Source: Cyanobium gracile PCC 6307
Lineage (GTDB): Bacteria; Cyanobacteriota; Cyanobacteriia; PCC-6307; Cyanobiaceae
DNA length: 64,000 bases
Assembly: GCF_000316515.1 (NCBI RefSeq)
Contig: NC_019675.1
Coordinates: 2,912,001 to 2,976,000 of the forward strand
Direction: 5' to 3'
Shown piece by piece: positions 38,679-56,465 of this stretch (within the stretch, counting starts at the first letter, position 1; the number at the start of each line of letters is the position of its first letter). Position numbers and translations under genes: made by a program. The notes beneath the pieces were generated by a model, which was given only the letters and a program-made list of their open reading frames with translations, was not told where the DNA came from and did not search any database.

Positions 38679-40526
38679 GTGACCCACGGCGACCTCAGCA
38701 AGTTGCTGCTCCAGCTCCTGGCGGAGACGGCTGAGGCGTTCATCGTCGAGCCCACCAGTGAACTCGACGCCACCATTGATCGCAGCCTGGCGTCCATTGG
38801 CGGCCTGTTCGATGTGGATCGGGCCTATGTGTTCTCCCTGACGCGCCATCCGGGTTTCGCCAGCAACACCCACGAGTGGTGCGCGCCGGGGGTGGAACCG
38901 CAGATCCACCAGCTCCAGCACGTGTCGGAGGTGTCCATCGGCTGGTTGATGGGGGAAATGCGATCCGGGCGGGCGATCAATCTCGAGTCGCTGCTTGATC
39001 TCCCCGCCGGGGCCGATGCCGAGCGAGCCCATCTCAGCTCCCAGGGCATTCAGTCCCTGCTGGTCCTCCCCCTGGTGCGGCGGGGCCAGCTGGAGGGGTT
39101 CGCGGGCTTCGACCACATCCGCGGCTGCCGCCGCTGGAGCGACCAGGAGGTGGCCGTGCTCTCGATCGTGGTCAGCGGCTTCGCCCAGGGATTCGAACGT
39201 CGGCTGATTGACCAGCAACTGCGCCAGCTGGCCTACGAGGATCCGCTCACCCGCCTGCCCAATCGCTCCCTGCTCAGCCAGCGTCTGGGCGAGGAGCTGG
39301 AGCGGGCCAGGCGCAACGGCACCCACCTGGCGGTGGGCTACCTCGACCTCGACAACTTCAAGCCCATCAATGACAGCCACGGCCATGCCGTAGGCGACGA
39401 GCTGCTGGTGGCCGTGGCCGAGCGCCTCTGCCGGTGCCTGCGACCGGGCGACACGGTGGGCCGGCTGGGTGGGGACGAATTCGTGGTGATCCTTCCTGGC
39501 CTCAGCAGCCTGGCCGAGCTGGACTCGCTGGGGGAACGGCTGCTCAGCGCCGTCGCCCAGCCCACCCTCCTTGGCGAGACGCTCTGCGTGGCCTTGAGCA
39601 CCAGCATCGGCTTCCGGCTGGTGCCCCCCGACGATGCCGATCCGGATACCCTGCTGCGCCAGGCCGACCAGGCCATGTACGCCGCCAAGCGAGCCGGCCC
39701 GGGGCGTATGCACCACTTCGACGTGGAGCTGGAACGACGCCAGTCGCTGCAGCGCTCCCGCCTGGAGAGGGTGCGACAGGCCATCGAAGAGCAGCAGCTG
39801 CGCCTGTTCGTGCAGCCGGTGATCGACCTGGCCACCGGGCAGCTGCGCTTTGCCGAAGCCCTGGTGCGCTGGCAGCACCCCCAGCAGGGGCTGCTGTTGC
39901 CGGAGGCCTGGCTGGGCTGGATCGAGGATCAACCGGAGATCAGCCTCCTCGGCGACTGGGTGCTGGAGCAGGCCCTGCGCCACTGTGCGGCCTGGATGCG
40001 GGCAGGGCTGGGTGCGGCGGTGAGCGTGAACATGTCGGCCTGGGAGCTGCGTGATCCAGGTTTCGCGGAGCGGATCCGCGCGGCCCTGGCCCTCCATCCC
40101 GATCTGCCTGCCTCGGCGTTGAGGCTGGAGGTGCTGGAAACAGCCGCCCTGGAGGATCTGGAGCAGGTGGCCCAGAACATCGCGCGCTGCCGCGAGCTGG
40201 GCGTGAGCTTTGCCCTCGACGACTTCGGTACCGGCTACTCCTCGCTCACCTACCTGCGGAGGCTGCCGATCTCCACGATCAAGATCGACCGCTCGTTCGT
40301 GGCCAGGATGTTGGTGGATCCCGCCGATCGGGCCATCGTCAAGGCCGTCGTGGATCTGGCCCACGCCTTCGGCCGCACCTGCGTGGCCGAAGGCGTGGAG
40401 ACACCTGAGCACCTGCAGGCCTTGCGGGCGATGGGCTGTGAACTCGCCCAGGGATTCGCCATCGCCCGGCCGATGCCGGCGGAGGACCTGCCCGGCTGGC
40501 ACCTCCCGCCCTCAGCAGGCGGATGA
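38679..40526 (+). CDS. GAF-GGDEF-EAL cyclic-di-GMP turnover protein
   Basis: Bifunctional or hybrid c-di-GMP enzyme. The 615 residues (GTG start) have an N-terminal GAF-like sensor (about 20-175), a GGDEF domain with an intact active site RLGGDEFVVIL (GGDEF at 264-268) and an inhibitory I-site RPGD at 255-258, then an EAL domain with EAL at 393-395, VNMSA, LEVLETAAL, LDDFGTGYSSL (514 on), KIDRSFV and VAEGVET. All residues needed for both activities appear present, so either activity is possible. There is no membrane segment. It lies between rpiA and hisD. Confidence 0.93.
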   Translation: MTHGDLSKLLLQLLAETAEAFIVEPTSELDATIDRSLASIGGLFDVDRAYVFSLTRHPGFASNTHEWCAPGVEPQIHQLQHVSEVSIGWLMGEMRSGRAINLESLLDLPAGADAERAHLSSQGIQSLLVLPLVRRGQLEGFAGFDHIRGCRRWSDQEVAVLSIVVSGFAQGFERRLIDQQLRQLAYEDPLTRLPNRSLLSQRLGEELERARRNGTHLAVGYLDLDNFKPINDSHGHAVGDELLVAVAERLCRCLRPGDTVGRLGGDEFVVILPGLSSLAELDSLGERLLSAVAQPTLLGETLCVALSTSIGFRLVPPDDADPDTLLRQADQAMYAAKRAGPGRMHHFDVELERRQSLQRSRLERVRQAIEEQQLRLFVQPVIDLATGQLRFAEALVRWQHPQQGLLLPEAWLGWIEDQPEISLLGDWVLEQALRHCAAWMRAGLGAAVSVNMSAWELRDPGFAERIRAALALHPDLPASALRLEVLETAALEDLEQVAQNIARCRELGVSFALDDFGTGYSSLTYLRRLPISTIKIDRSFVARMLVDPADRAIVKAVVDLAHAFGRTCVAEGVETPEHLQALRAMGCELAQGFAIARPMPAEDLPGWHLPPSAGG

Positions 40527-40538
40527 GCGCCGGTCCGC

Positions 40539-42339
<1,801 letters not shown>

Positions 42340-42347
42340 CGCCCCCC

Positions 42348-43160
42348 ATGGCCGTGAGCCCCCAAGTCGCCCCACCCCTGGTCGACAGCCACTGCCACAT
42401 CGTGTTCCGCAATTTCGAGGCGGATCTCGATGCCGTGGCCGACCGCTGGCGTGAGGCCGGGGTGAAGGCCTTGGTCCATGCCTGCGTGGAACCGGCGGAG
42501 ATTCCGGCGATCCGGGCCCTGGCGGATCGCTTCCCCGAACTGCGCTATGCCGTCGGGGTCCATCCCCTCGACACCCAGCACTGGCACGGCGACACCGCCG
42601 CCACGCTTGAGACGGCGGCCCGCGCCGACAAGCGGGTGGTGGCGATCGGGGAACTGGGCCTCGACCTGTTCAAGGCGACCAACCTCGACGAGCAGCTGGC
42701 GGCCCTAGGGCCCCAGCTGGATCTGGCGGTGACCCTGGATCTGCCGGTGATCATCCACTGCCGGGACGCAGCCGAACCGATGCTCACCGAGCTGCGCCGG
42801 CGCGAGCGTGAGGGCCGTTGCCCCCGTGGCGTCATGCACTGCTGGGGGGGCACCCCCGAGGAGATGGTCGGCTTCCTCGAGCTCGGCCTGTTCATCAGCT
42901 TCAGCGGCACGGTCACCTTCTCCCGGGCCGAGCCCATCCATGCCTGCGCCCGGCTGGTGCCGGCCGACCGCTATCTCGTCGAGACCGACTGCCCCTTCCT
43001 GGCGCCGGTGCCTCGACGCGGCAAGCGCAATGAGCCGGCCTACGTGGCGTCGGTCGCGGCCCGGGTGGCCGAACTGCGGGGCGAGACGCTCGAGGAGGTG
43101 GCGACGACCACCACCGCTAATGCGACGCGTCTTTTCAGGCTGCCCCTCCAGGTTGTATGA
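42348..43160 (+). CDS. tatD: TatD-family metal-dependent deoxyribonuclease
   Basis: TIM-barrel metallohydrolase of the TatD family, acting as a 3'-5' exonuclease in DNA repair in studied members. In 270 residues: the metal pair in VDSHCHIVF (about residue 13), VGVHPLDTQHW (about 70), AIGELGLDLF (about 100), PVIIHCRDAAEPM (about 135), GVMHCWGG (about 165) and the final YLVETDCPFLAPVPRRGKRN (about 210). It lies between rpsT and rpoB, an order typical of marine and freshwater picocyanobacteria as I recall. Its 3' end carries the likely rpoB promoter. Confidence 0.94.
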   Translation: MAVSPQVAPPLVDSHCHIVFRNFEADLDAVADRWREAGVKALVHACVEPAEIPAIRALADRFPELRYAVGVHPLDTQHWHGDTAATLETAARADKRVVAIGELGLDLFKATNLDEQLAALGPQLDLAVTLDLPVIIHCRDAAEPMLTELRRREREGRCPRGVMHCWGGTPEEMVGFLELGLFISFSGTVTFSRAEPIHACARLVPADRYLVETDCPFLAPVPRRGKRNEPAYVASVAARVAELRGETLEEVATTTTANATRLFRLPLQVV

Positions 43161-43161
43161 T
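43132..43161 (+). promoter_or_regulatory. Candidate promoter of the rpoB-rpoC1-rpoC2 operon
   Basis: TTTTCA at 43132-43137, an 18-base spacer and TATGAT at 43156-43161 form a good sigma-70 promoter overlapping the last codons of tatD. It would start transcription near 43168 and give a leader of about 240 bases before rpoB, in which I see no other gene or clear riboswitch. Confidence 0.5.
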
Positions 43162-43216
43162 GTCTTATTGGCCTGGAAGCGGAAGCGCTCCTTTTGTCTA
43201 CGACGGCATCAATTGA
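43157..43216 (+). other. 19-codon ORF in the rpoB leader
   Basis: ATG at 43157 overlaps the tatD stop as ATGA and opens a short frame that reads MMSYWPGSGSAPFVYDGIN before TGA at 43214. It could be a coupled leader peptide or chance. The second ATG is at 43160. If transcription starts at the promoter above, this start codon lies outside the message, so it could only be read on tatD transcripts. Confidence 0.25.
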
Positions 43217-43409
43217 GTCGGCAAACCCGCAGCGAGCCCTGTAAGCGCCCCCGCCGGATCGTTCGTCCCTGCTTCAGGGGCGGTCGGTTCGGCTGAGCGC
43301 CTGTTGGCATGGCCCGTACCCCCCGGGCAGCCCAGGCAGGACACGCCGCGATCCCCTTCCTTACCCCGTCCAGGTCCGCCCCACCCCCTCGTTCCTGCAG
43401 GTTCACCGC

Positions 43410-46400
43410 ATGAGCAGCGCGATCCAGGTCGCCAAGACCGTCACTTACCTTCCCGATCTCGTGGAGGTACAGCGGGCGAGCTTCAAATGGTTCCTGGAGA
43501 AGGGCCTGATCGAGGAGCTGGACAGCTTCTCCCCGATCACCGACTACACCGGCAAGCTGGAGCTGCACTTCATCGGCGACCAGTATCGCCTGAAACGCCC
43601 CCGCCACGACGTGGAAGAGGCCAAGCGTCGCGATGCGACCTTCGCCTCCCAGATGTACGTCACCTGCCGCCTGGTCAACAAGGAGACCGGCGAGATCAAG
43701 GAGCAGGAGGTCTTCATCGGGGAACTCCCCCTGATGACCGAGCGCGGCACCTTCATCATCAACGGCGCCGAGCGGGTGATCGTCAACCAGATCGTCCGCA
43801 GCCCCGGCGTCTACTTCAAGGACGAGCAGGACAAGAACGGCCGCAAGACCTTCAACGCCAGCCTGATCCCCAACCGGGGCGCCTGGCTCAAGTTCGAGAC
43901 CGACAAGAACGACCTGCTGCACGTGCGGGTCGACAAGACCCGCAAGATCAACGCCCACGTGCTGATGCGGGCCATCGGCCTGTCCGACAACGACGTGCTC
44001 GACAAGCTGCGGCACCCGGAGTACTACCAGAAGTCGATCGAGGCCTCCAACGAGGAGGGCATCTCCTCGGAAGACCAGGCCCTGCTGGAGCTCTACAAGA
44101 AGCTGCGCCCCGGTGAGCCCCCCTCGGTGAGCGGCGGCCAGCAGCTGCTGCACAGCCGCTTCTTCGATCCCAAGCGCTACGACCTCGGCCGGGTGGGCCG
44201 CTACAAGATCAACAAGAAGCTGCGTCTCACCATCCCCGATGCGGTGCGCACCCTCACCGCCGAGGACGTGCTCTCCACGATCGACTACCTGATCAACCTG
44301 GAGCTCGATGTGGGCGGCGCCTGCCTCGACGACATCGATCACCTGGGCAACCGCCGGGTGCGCTCGGTGGGTGAGCTGCTGCAGAACCAGGTGCGCGTGG
44401 GCCTCAACCGCCTGGAGCGGATCATCAAGGAACGGATGACCGTCGGCGAGACCGAATCGCTCACCCCCGCCCAGCTGGTCAACCCCAAGCCCCTGGTGGC
44501 GGCGGTCAAGGAGTTCTTCGGCTCCAGCCAGCTGAGCCAGTTCATGGACCAGACCAACCCCCTGGCCGAGCTGACCCACAAGCGCCGCATCAGCGCCCTC
44601 GGCCCCGGTGGTCTCACCCGGGAGCGAGCCGGCTTCGCCGTGCGCGACATCCACCCCTCCCACTACGGCCGCATCTGCCCGATCGAGACTCCTGAAGGCC
44701 CCAACGCCGGCCTGATCGGTTCACTCGCCACCCACGCCCGGGTGAACGAATACGGCTTCATCGAAACCCCCTTCTGGCGGGTGGAGAACGGCATCGTCCT
44801 CAAGCAGGGCGATCCCCTCTACCTCTCCGCCGACCTCGAAGACGAGTGCCGGGTGGCTCCCGGTGACGTGCCCACCGACGCCACTGGACGCATCACCGTC
44901 GATCTGGTGCCGGTCCGCTACCGCCAGGACTTCGAGAAGGTGCCCCCCGAGCAGGTGGACTACGTCCAGCTGTCACCGGTGCAGGTGATCTCGGTGGCCA
45001 CCTCCCTGATCCCCTTCCTCGAGCACGACGACGCCAACCGGGCCCTGATGGGCTCGAACATGCAGCGCCAGGCCGTGCCTTTGCTGCGCCCCGAACGGCC
45101 CCTGGTGGGCACTGGCCTGGAAACCCAGGTGGCACGCGACTCCGGCATGGTGCCCATCACCAAGGTGAACGGCACCGTCTCCTTCGTCGATGCCACCGCC
45201 ATCGTCATCCGTGACGAGCAGGGCCGCGACCACACCCACTTCCTGCAGAAGTACCAGCGCTCCAACCAGGACACCTGCCTCAACCAGCGGCCGATCGTCC
45301 GCCAGGGCGATCCGGTGATCGCCGGCCAGGTGCTGGCCAACGGCTCCGCCTGCGAGGGCGGTGAGATTGCCCTGGGCCAGAACGTCCTGATCGCCTACAT
45401 GCCCTGGGAGGGCTACAACTACGAGGACGCCATCCTGGTGAGCGACCGGCTCGTCCAGGACGACCTCTACACCTCGGTGCACATCGAGAAGTACGAGATC
45501 GAAGCCCGCCAGACCAAGCTCGGTCCCGAGGAGATCACCCGGGAGATCCCCAACGTGGCCGAGGAGAGCCTGGGCCACCTCGATGAGATGGGCATCATCC
45601 GCATCGGTGCCTACGTCGAATCCGGCGACATCCTGGTGGGCAAGGTGACCCCCAAGGGCGAGTCGGATCAGCCGCCGGAAGAGAAGCTGCTGCGCGCCAT
45701 CTTCGGCGAGAAGGCCCGCGACGTGCGCGACAACTCCCTGCGGGTGCCCAGCACCGAACGGGGCCGGGTGGTCGACGTGCGCATCTACACCCGCGAGCAG
45801 GGCGACGAACTGCCGCCGGGCGCGAACATGGTCGTGAGGGTCTACGTGGCCCAGCGCCGCAAGATCCAGGTGGGCGACAAGATGGCCGGCCGCCACGGCA
45901 ACAAGGGCATCATCAGTCGCATTCTTCCCCGGGAGGACATGCCTTACCTGCCCGACGGAACCCCCATCGACATCGTGCTCAACCCCCTGGGGGTGCCGAG
46001 CCGCATGAACGTGGGCCAGGTGTTCGAGTGCCTGATGGGCTGGGCCTCCTCCCACCTCGACTGCCGCGTCAAGGTGGTGCCGTTCGATGAGATGTACGGC
46101 CCCGAGAAGTCGAAGCAGACGGTGCAGGCCTACCTCGAGGAAGCCGCCAAGCTGCCCGGCAAGGACTGGGTCTACAACCCCGCCAACCCCGGCAAGATCC
46201 AACTCATTGATGGGCGAAGCGGCGAACCCTTCGACCAGCCGGTGACCGTGGGCTACGCCCACATCCTCAAGCTGGTGCACCTGGTGGACGACAAGATCCA
46301 CGCCCGCTCCACCGGCCCCTACTCGCTCGTCACCCAGCAGCCCCTGGGCGGCAAGGCCCAGCAGGGCGGCCAGCGGCTCGGGGAGATGGAGGTCTGGGCC

Positions 46401-46700
46401 TTGGAGGCCTACGGCGCCGCCTACACCCTGCAGGAGCTGCTCACCGTCAAGTCCGACGACATGCAGGGCCGCAACGAGGCCCTCAACGCCATCGTCAAGG
46501 GCAAGCCCATCCCCCGGCCGGGCACGCCGGAGTCGTTCAAGGTGCTGATGCGGGAGCTGCAGTCCCTCGGCCTCGACATCGCCGTCTACACCGACGCCGG
46601 CGAGGAGGTCGACCTGATGCAGGACGTCAACCCGCGTCGCAGCACCCCCAGCCGTCCCACCTACGAATCCCTCGGTGTCGCGGATTACGACGATGACTGA
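43410..46700 (+). CDS. rpoB: RNA polymerase beta subunit
   Basis: Catalytic beta subunit, 1096 residues, close to the usual cyanobacterial length. It begins [20 protein letters not shown]. Conserved blocks include the rifampicin region with [20 protein letters not shown] and [20 protein letters not shown], the [20 protein letters not shown] active-site block, [40 protein letters not shown] and, at the end, [20 protein letters not shown]. rpoC1 follows 58 bases downstream. Confidence 0.98.
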   Translation: MSSAIQVAKTVTYLPDLVEVQRASFKWFLEKGLIEELDSFSPITDYTGKLELHFIGDQYRLKRPRHDVEEAKRRDATFASQMYVTCRLVNKETGEIKEQEVFIGELPLMTERGTFIINGAERVIVNQIVRSPGVYFKDEQDKNGRKTFNASLIPNRGAWLKFETDKNDLLHVRVDKTRKINAHVLMRAIGLSDNDVLDKLRHPEYYQKSIEASNEEGISSEDQALLELYKKLRPGEPPSVSGGQQLLHSRFFDPKRYDLGRVGRYKINKKLRLTIPDAVRTLTAEDVLSTIDYLINLELDVGGACLDDIDHLGNRRVRSVGELLQNQVRVGLNRLERIIKERMTVGETESLTPAQLVNPKPLVAAVKEFFGSSQLSQFMDQTNPLAELTHKRRISALGPGGLTRERAGFAVRDIHPSHYGRICPIETPEGPNAGLIGSLATHARVNEYGFIETPFWRVENGIVLKQGDPLYLSADLEDECRVAPGDVPTDATGRITVDLVPVRYRQDFEKVPPEQVDYVQLSPVQVISVATSLIPFLEHDDANRALMGSNMQRQAVPLLRPERPLVGTGLETQVARDSGMVPITKVNGTVSFVDATAIVIRDEQGRDHTHFLQKYQRSNQDTCLNQRPIVRQGDPVIAGQVLANGSACEGGEIALGQNVLIAYMPWEGYNYEDAILVSDRLVQDDLYTSVHIEKYEIEARQTKLGPEEITREIPNVAEESLGHLDEMGIIRIGAYVESGDILVGKVTPKGESDQPPEEKLLRAIFGEKARDVRDNSLRVPSTERGRVVDVRIYTREQGDELPPGANMVVRVYVAQRRKIQVGDKMAGRHGNKGIISRILPREDMPYLPDGTPIDIVLNPLGVPSRMNVGQVFECLMGWASSHLDCRVKVVPFDEMYGPEKSKQTVQAYLEEAAKLPGKDWVYNPANPGKIQLIDGRSGEPFDQPVTVGYAHILKLVHLVDDKIHARSTGPYSLVTQQPLGGKAQQGGQRLGEMEVWALEAYGAAYTLQELLTVKSDDMQGRNEALNAIVKGKPIPRPGTPESFKVLMRELQSLGLDIAVYTDAGEEVDLMQDVNPRRSTPSRPTYESLGVADYDDD

Positions 46701-46758
46701 TCGCTTGATTCACCGGCTCTGATTTCTCCGTCTCTCTCGATCACCCTGCGTCCCCGCC

Positions 46759-53024
<6,266 letters not shown>

Positions 53025-53025
<1 letters not shown>

Positions 53026-54083
53026 TGGCCGGGCCTCCCCCGCTGTTGGGGATGGGTCAGGCGGCCCTGGAGTCCTGGGCCGGTGACCAGGGTCAGCCGG
53101 CCTTCCGCGGCCGGCAGCTGCACGACTGGATCTACAGCCGGGGGGCCCGCAGCCTCGAGGCGATCACGGTGCTGCCCAAGGCCTGGCGCGAGGGGCTGGC
53201 GGCGGCGGGTACCGGCATCGGCCGCTCGGCCCTCCTGCACCGCAGCGACGCCCGGGACGGCACCACCAAGCTGCTGCTGGCCACCGCCGATGGCCTCAGC
53301 CTCGAGACCGTCGGCATCCCCAGCGGCGACCGGCTCACGGTCTGCGTCAGCAGCCAGGTGGGCTGCCCCATGGCCTGCCGCTTCTGCGCCACCGGCAAGG
53401 GGGGCCTGCAGCGCTCCCTGGCGGTGCACGAGATCGTCGACCAGGTGCTCAGCATCCGTGAGGCCATGGACCGGCGCCCCTCCCATGTGGTGTTCATGGG
53501 CATGGGCGAACCCCTCCTGAACACCGAAGCGGTGCTGGAGGCCATCGCCTGCCTCTGCACCGACCTGGGTATGGCCCAGCGCCAGATCACCGTCAGCACG
53601 GTGGGGGTGCCCCGCACGCTGCCCACCCTGGCGGAGCGGGCCCTCGAGCGGCTCGGCCGGGCCCAGTTCACCCTCGCCGTGAGCCTCCATGCCCCCGACC
53701 AGCGCCTGCGGGAAGAGCTGATCCCCACCGCCCAGGCCTACCCGCTGGAGGCCCTGCTGGACGACTGCCGCCATTACGTGGCGATCACCGGCCGGCGGGT
53801 GAGCTTCGAATACATCCTGCTGGGGGGCGTCAACGACCACCCCCGCCAGGCCGATGCCCTCGCCCGCCTGCTGCGGGGCTTCCAGAGCCACGTCAACCTG
53901 ATCGCCTACAACCCGATCGCCGAGGAGGACTTCCGGCGCCCCGCCCCGGAGGCGGTGGAGGCCTTCCGCACCCAGCTGCAGCGGCGCCACATCGCCGTGA
54001 GCGTGCGGGCCAGCCGCGGCCTCGACCAGGACGCCGCCTGCGGCCAGCTGCGCCGCCGGCTGATGGACGCCCCGGCGGGGTGA
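53025..54083 (+). CDS. rlmN: 23S rRNA/tRNA adenine-C2 methyltransferase
   Basis: Radical SAM enzyme that methylates A2503 of 23S rRNA and A37 of some tRNAs. The 352-residue protein has [20 protein letters not shown] early, the radical SAM cluster in [20 protein letters not shown] (CxxxCxxC, about residue 115), [20 protein letters not shown] (about 160), and the C-terminal [17 protein letters not shown] with the catalytic methyl-carrying cysteine (about 342). The start ATG overlaps the hli stop by one base and the stop overlaps the hydrolase start (GTGA). Confidence 0.96.
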
Positions 54084-54943
54084 GGGCCTTGTCGATCCCG
54101 CCGCGCGCTCTCCCGGCCCTGGCGGTCCTTCTGGCCGGCGCCCTGGCCTACGGGGCCCTGTGCGGCCTGCTGTTCCTGCGCCAGCGTTCCCTGCTCTATT
54201 TCCCTCAGCCCCGCGCCGCCGATGCGCCCGGCGAGCTGCTGGCCCTGCCGATCACAGGCGGCCCGCCGGGGGCCCGGGTGCTGGTGACCGTCCGCCGCCG
54301 TCCCGGCCCGAAGGCGCTGCTGTACTTCGGCGGCAACGCCGAGGACGTGGCGTGGCAGCTGCCCCGGCTGGAGGCGGCGTTCCCGGACCACGCCTTGTAC
54401 CTGCTGCACTACCGGGGCTACGGCGGCAGCAGCGGCCAGCCCTCGGAGCGGGCCCTGTTCGCCGATGCCCTCGCCCTGTTCGACCGGGTCAGGCCCGACC
54501 ACGGGCAGATCGCCGTGGTCGGCCGCAGCCTGGGCAGCGCCGTGGCGGTGCACCTGGCGGCCCATCGGCCCGTCGACCGGCTGGTGCTGGTGACGCCGTT
54601 CGACAGCATCGAGGCGGTGGCGGCCCGCCACTATCCCCTGGTGCCGGTGGGACTGCTGCTGCAGGACAAGTACCGCTCCGCCGCGGCGGCTCCCCGGATC
54701 GGGACGCCCACCCTGCTGATCGCCGCCGAACGGGACGAGGTGATCCCCCGCGCCAACACCGACGCCCTGCTCTCCAGCTTCCGGCCAGGGGTGGCGTCCC
54801 TTGTGGTGCTGCCGGTGGAGGGGCACAACGCCGTGGAGGACTCCCCCCGGTACCTGCCTCTGCTGCAGGGGTTCCTCAGGCCCGATCCCTCCGGGGAAGC
54901 CCCGGGGGAAAGCCCTCAGCCGCCGTCGCGCCCCGCCTCGTAG
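54080..54943 (+). CDS. Alpha/beta hydrolase (BEM46/YfhR-like)
   Basis: Membrane-anchored hydrolase. The 287 residues (GTG start overlapping rlmN) have an N-terminal hydrophobic anchor ([20 protein letters not shown]), a [11 protein letters not shown] segment typical of the BEM46 group, an oxyanion region [15 protein letters not shown], the nucleophile Ser in [16 protein letters not shown] (about 153), Asp in AERDEVIP and His in VEGHNAVED. Substrate unknown; an ester or thioester is likely. The Pro/Ser-rich end overlaps the AmpG-like gene on the other strand by 28 bases. Confidence 0.87.
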   Translation: MRALSIPPRALPALAVLLAGALAYGALCGLLFLRQRSLLYFPQPRAADAPGELLALPITGGPPGARVLVTVRRRPGPKALLYFGGNAEDVAWQLPRLEAAFPDHALYLLHYRGYGGSSGQPSERALFADALALFDRVRPDHGQIAVVGRSLGSAVAVHLAAHRPVDRLVLVTPFDSIEAVAARHYPLVPVGLLLQDKYRSAAAAPRIGTPTLLIAAERDEVIPRANTDALLSSFRPGVASLVVLPVEGHNAVEDSPRYLPLLQGFLRPDPSGEAPGESPQPPSRPAS

Positions 54944-56196
54944 GCGCCGCGGACCCCCTGGCCGTTCCAGGGGGTGAGCCGCAGCATCAGCAGGAAGGCC
55001 GGCAGGGCCGCGGCGGTGGTGGCCAGGAAGAAACTCGGCCAGCCCAGGCGCTCGGCCACCAGGCCGGCCGGGGCGGCCAGCAGGGAGCGGCTCAGGGCAT
55101 AGACCCCCGAGAGAAGGGCGTACTGGGTGGCGGAGAAGCGGGGGTTGCAGAGGCTCATCAGCAGCGCCACGAAGGCGGCGCCCACCATGCCGCCGCCGAT
55201 GTTCTCCAGGGCCACCGCCATCAGCAGGGCCGGCATGCCGCCGTCGAAGCGGGCCAGACCCCAGTAGGCCAGGTTGCCCGCCGCCCCCACCAGGGCGAAC
55301 AGCCAGAGGGAGCGGTTCATGCCCAGCCGGCCGAACAGCACGCCCCCCAGCACCGTGCCGACGATGGTGGCGCCGATGCCCCAGCCCGCCAGCACCGACC
55401 CCACCACCTCCGGGCTGAAGCCCTTCTGGATCAGGAACGGCACCGCCATCAGGCCCAGCAGCCCGTCGGGCCAGCGGTAGAGCAGCACCAGGGTGAGCAG
55501 GGCCACGGCCCGGGGGCCGCCGCTGCGGTGCAGGAACTCCCGCGCCGGCCCCAGCACCGCCTGCCGCAGGCTGCTCACCGGCACCGCCAGGGGTGCCAGC
55601 CGCGGCGCCGTGAGGGTGAAGGGCACCACCACGAGCATCAGCAGGGCCGAGAACAGGAAGGCCAGGGGCCAGTCGAAGCGGCCGGCCAGGATAAAGCCGC
55701 CGGCCCCCACCGCCAGCATCGCCGTGCGGTAGCCCAGGTTGGAGGCGGCGGCCCCGGCGCCCCGCTCCAGGTCGGGCAGCAGGTCGGTGCGATAGGCATC
55801 GACGGCGATGTCCTGGGTGGCGCTGACCACCGCCAGCAGCACCGCCATCGCCCCGATCGCCGTGAGGCTGGCCGGATCGGTGGAGGGCCGCAGCAGGGCC
55901 ATGGCCCCGATCACCGCCACCAGGGTGAGCTGCAGCACCAGCAGCCAGCCGCGGCGGCGGTCCGGCCAGGGCAGGGGCCAGCGGTCGAGGGCCGGCGCCC
56001 AGACCATCTTGAGCGTGTAGGGCAGCTCCGCCAGGCCGAGCAGGCCGATCAGGCCGAGAGGGATCTGGCTGGCGGTGAGCCAGCCCTGCAGCAGCTTGGT
56101 GCCCACCATGTAGGGGGTGCCGCTGGCGACCCCCTCGGCGGCCACCGCCAGGAGGCGACGCCAGGGGCGGACACTGCTGGAGGCAGGGCTGGCCAT
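54916..56196 (-). CDS. MFS transporter of the AmpG muropeptide-permease type
   Basis: Twelve-helix transporter. The 426-residue product (ATG 56196) opens RLLAVAAEGVASGTPYMVGT and carries ELPYTLKMVWAPALDRWPLP, the loop sequence used to recognise AmpG-type permeases, then SATQDIAVDAYRTDLLPDLE (the family's QDIAVDA motif) and NPRFSATQYALLSGVYALSR. Such proteins import cell-wall muropeptides for recycling, but other substrates are possible in cyanobacteria. Its 3' end overlaps the hydrolase gene by 28 bases. Confidence 0.88.
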   Translation of the reverse strand: MASPASSSVRPWRRLLAVAAEGVASGTPYMVGTKLLQGWLTASQIPLGLIGLLGLAELPYTLKMVWAPALDRWPLPWPDRRRGWLLVLQLTLVAVIGAMALLRPSTDPASLTAIGAMAVLLAVVSATQDIAVDAYRTDLLPDLERGAGAAASNLGYRTAMLAVGAGGFILAGRFDWPLAFLFSALLMLVVVPFTLTAPRLAPLAVPVSSLRQAVLGPAREFLHRSGGPRAVALLTLVLLYRWPDGLLGLMAVPFLIQKGFSPEVVGSVLAGWGIGATIVGTVLGGVLFGRLGMNRSLWLFALVGAAGNLAYWGLARFDGGMPALLMAVALENIGGGMVGAAFVALLMSLCNPRFSATQYALLSGVYALSRSLLAAPAGLVAERLGWPSFFLATTAAALPAFLLMLRLTPWNGQGVRGAYEAGRDGG

Positions 56197-56274
56197 GGCC
56201 GCTCGCGGATCGCCGAACCCTAGGGGCGGCCGGTCGGACCACAATGCAGCCAGCCCCGCCGTCCCGTTCCCCCC

Positions 56275-56400
56275 ATGTCCTTCCTGCGCTCCACGCTGCT
56301 GCCGGTGGCCATCGTGCTGCTGTTCGCCCTGGCCCTGTTCGCCGTCAGCGCCCGCATCTGGCTACCCGGCGACATGGCCGCCCCCGCCCCGCTTGGCTGA
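56275..56400 (+). CDS. 41-residue single-span membrane protein, unknown
   Basis: ATG at 56275 opens 41 codons ending TGA at 56398: a start MSFLRSTLLPVAIVLLFALA and a single hydrophobic helix to about residue 27, then RIWLPGDMAAPAP. It lies divergent from the AmpG-like gene in otherwise non-coding DNA before the HEAT-repeat gene. A basic residue before the helix and polar end suggest an N-in membrane protein. I recall similar short sequences in picocyanobacteria but know no function. Confidence 0.52.
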   Translation: MSFLRSTLLPVAIVLLFALALFAVSARIWLPGDMAAPAPLG

Positions 56401-56465
56401 TCGGGCTGCCCCGGGCCGATCGGGCGCCCGCCCGGCTTTTACGATGCCTTGACCTGGATGGCTCC

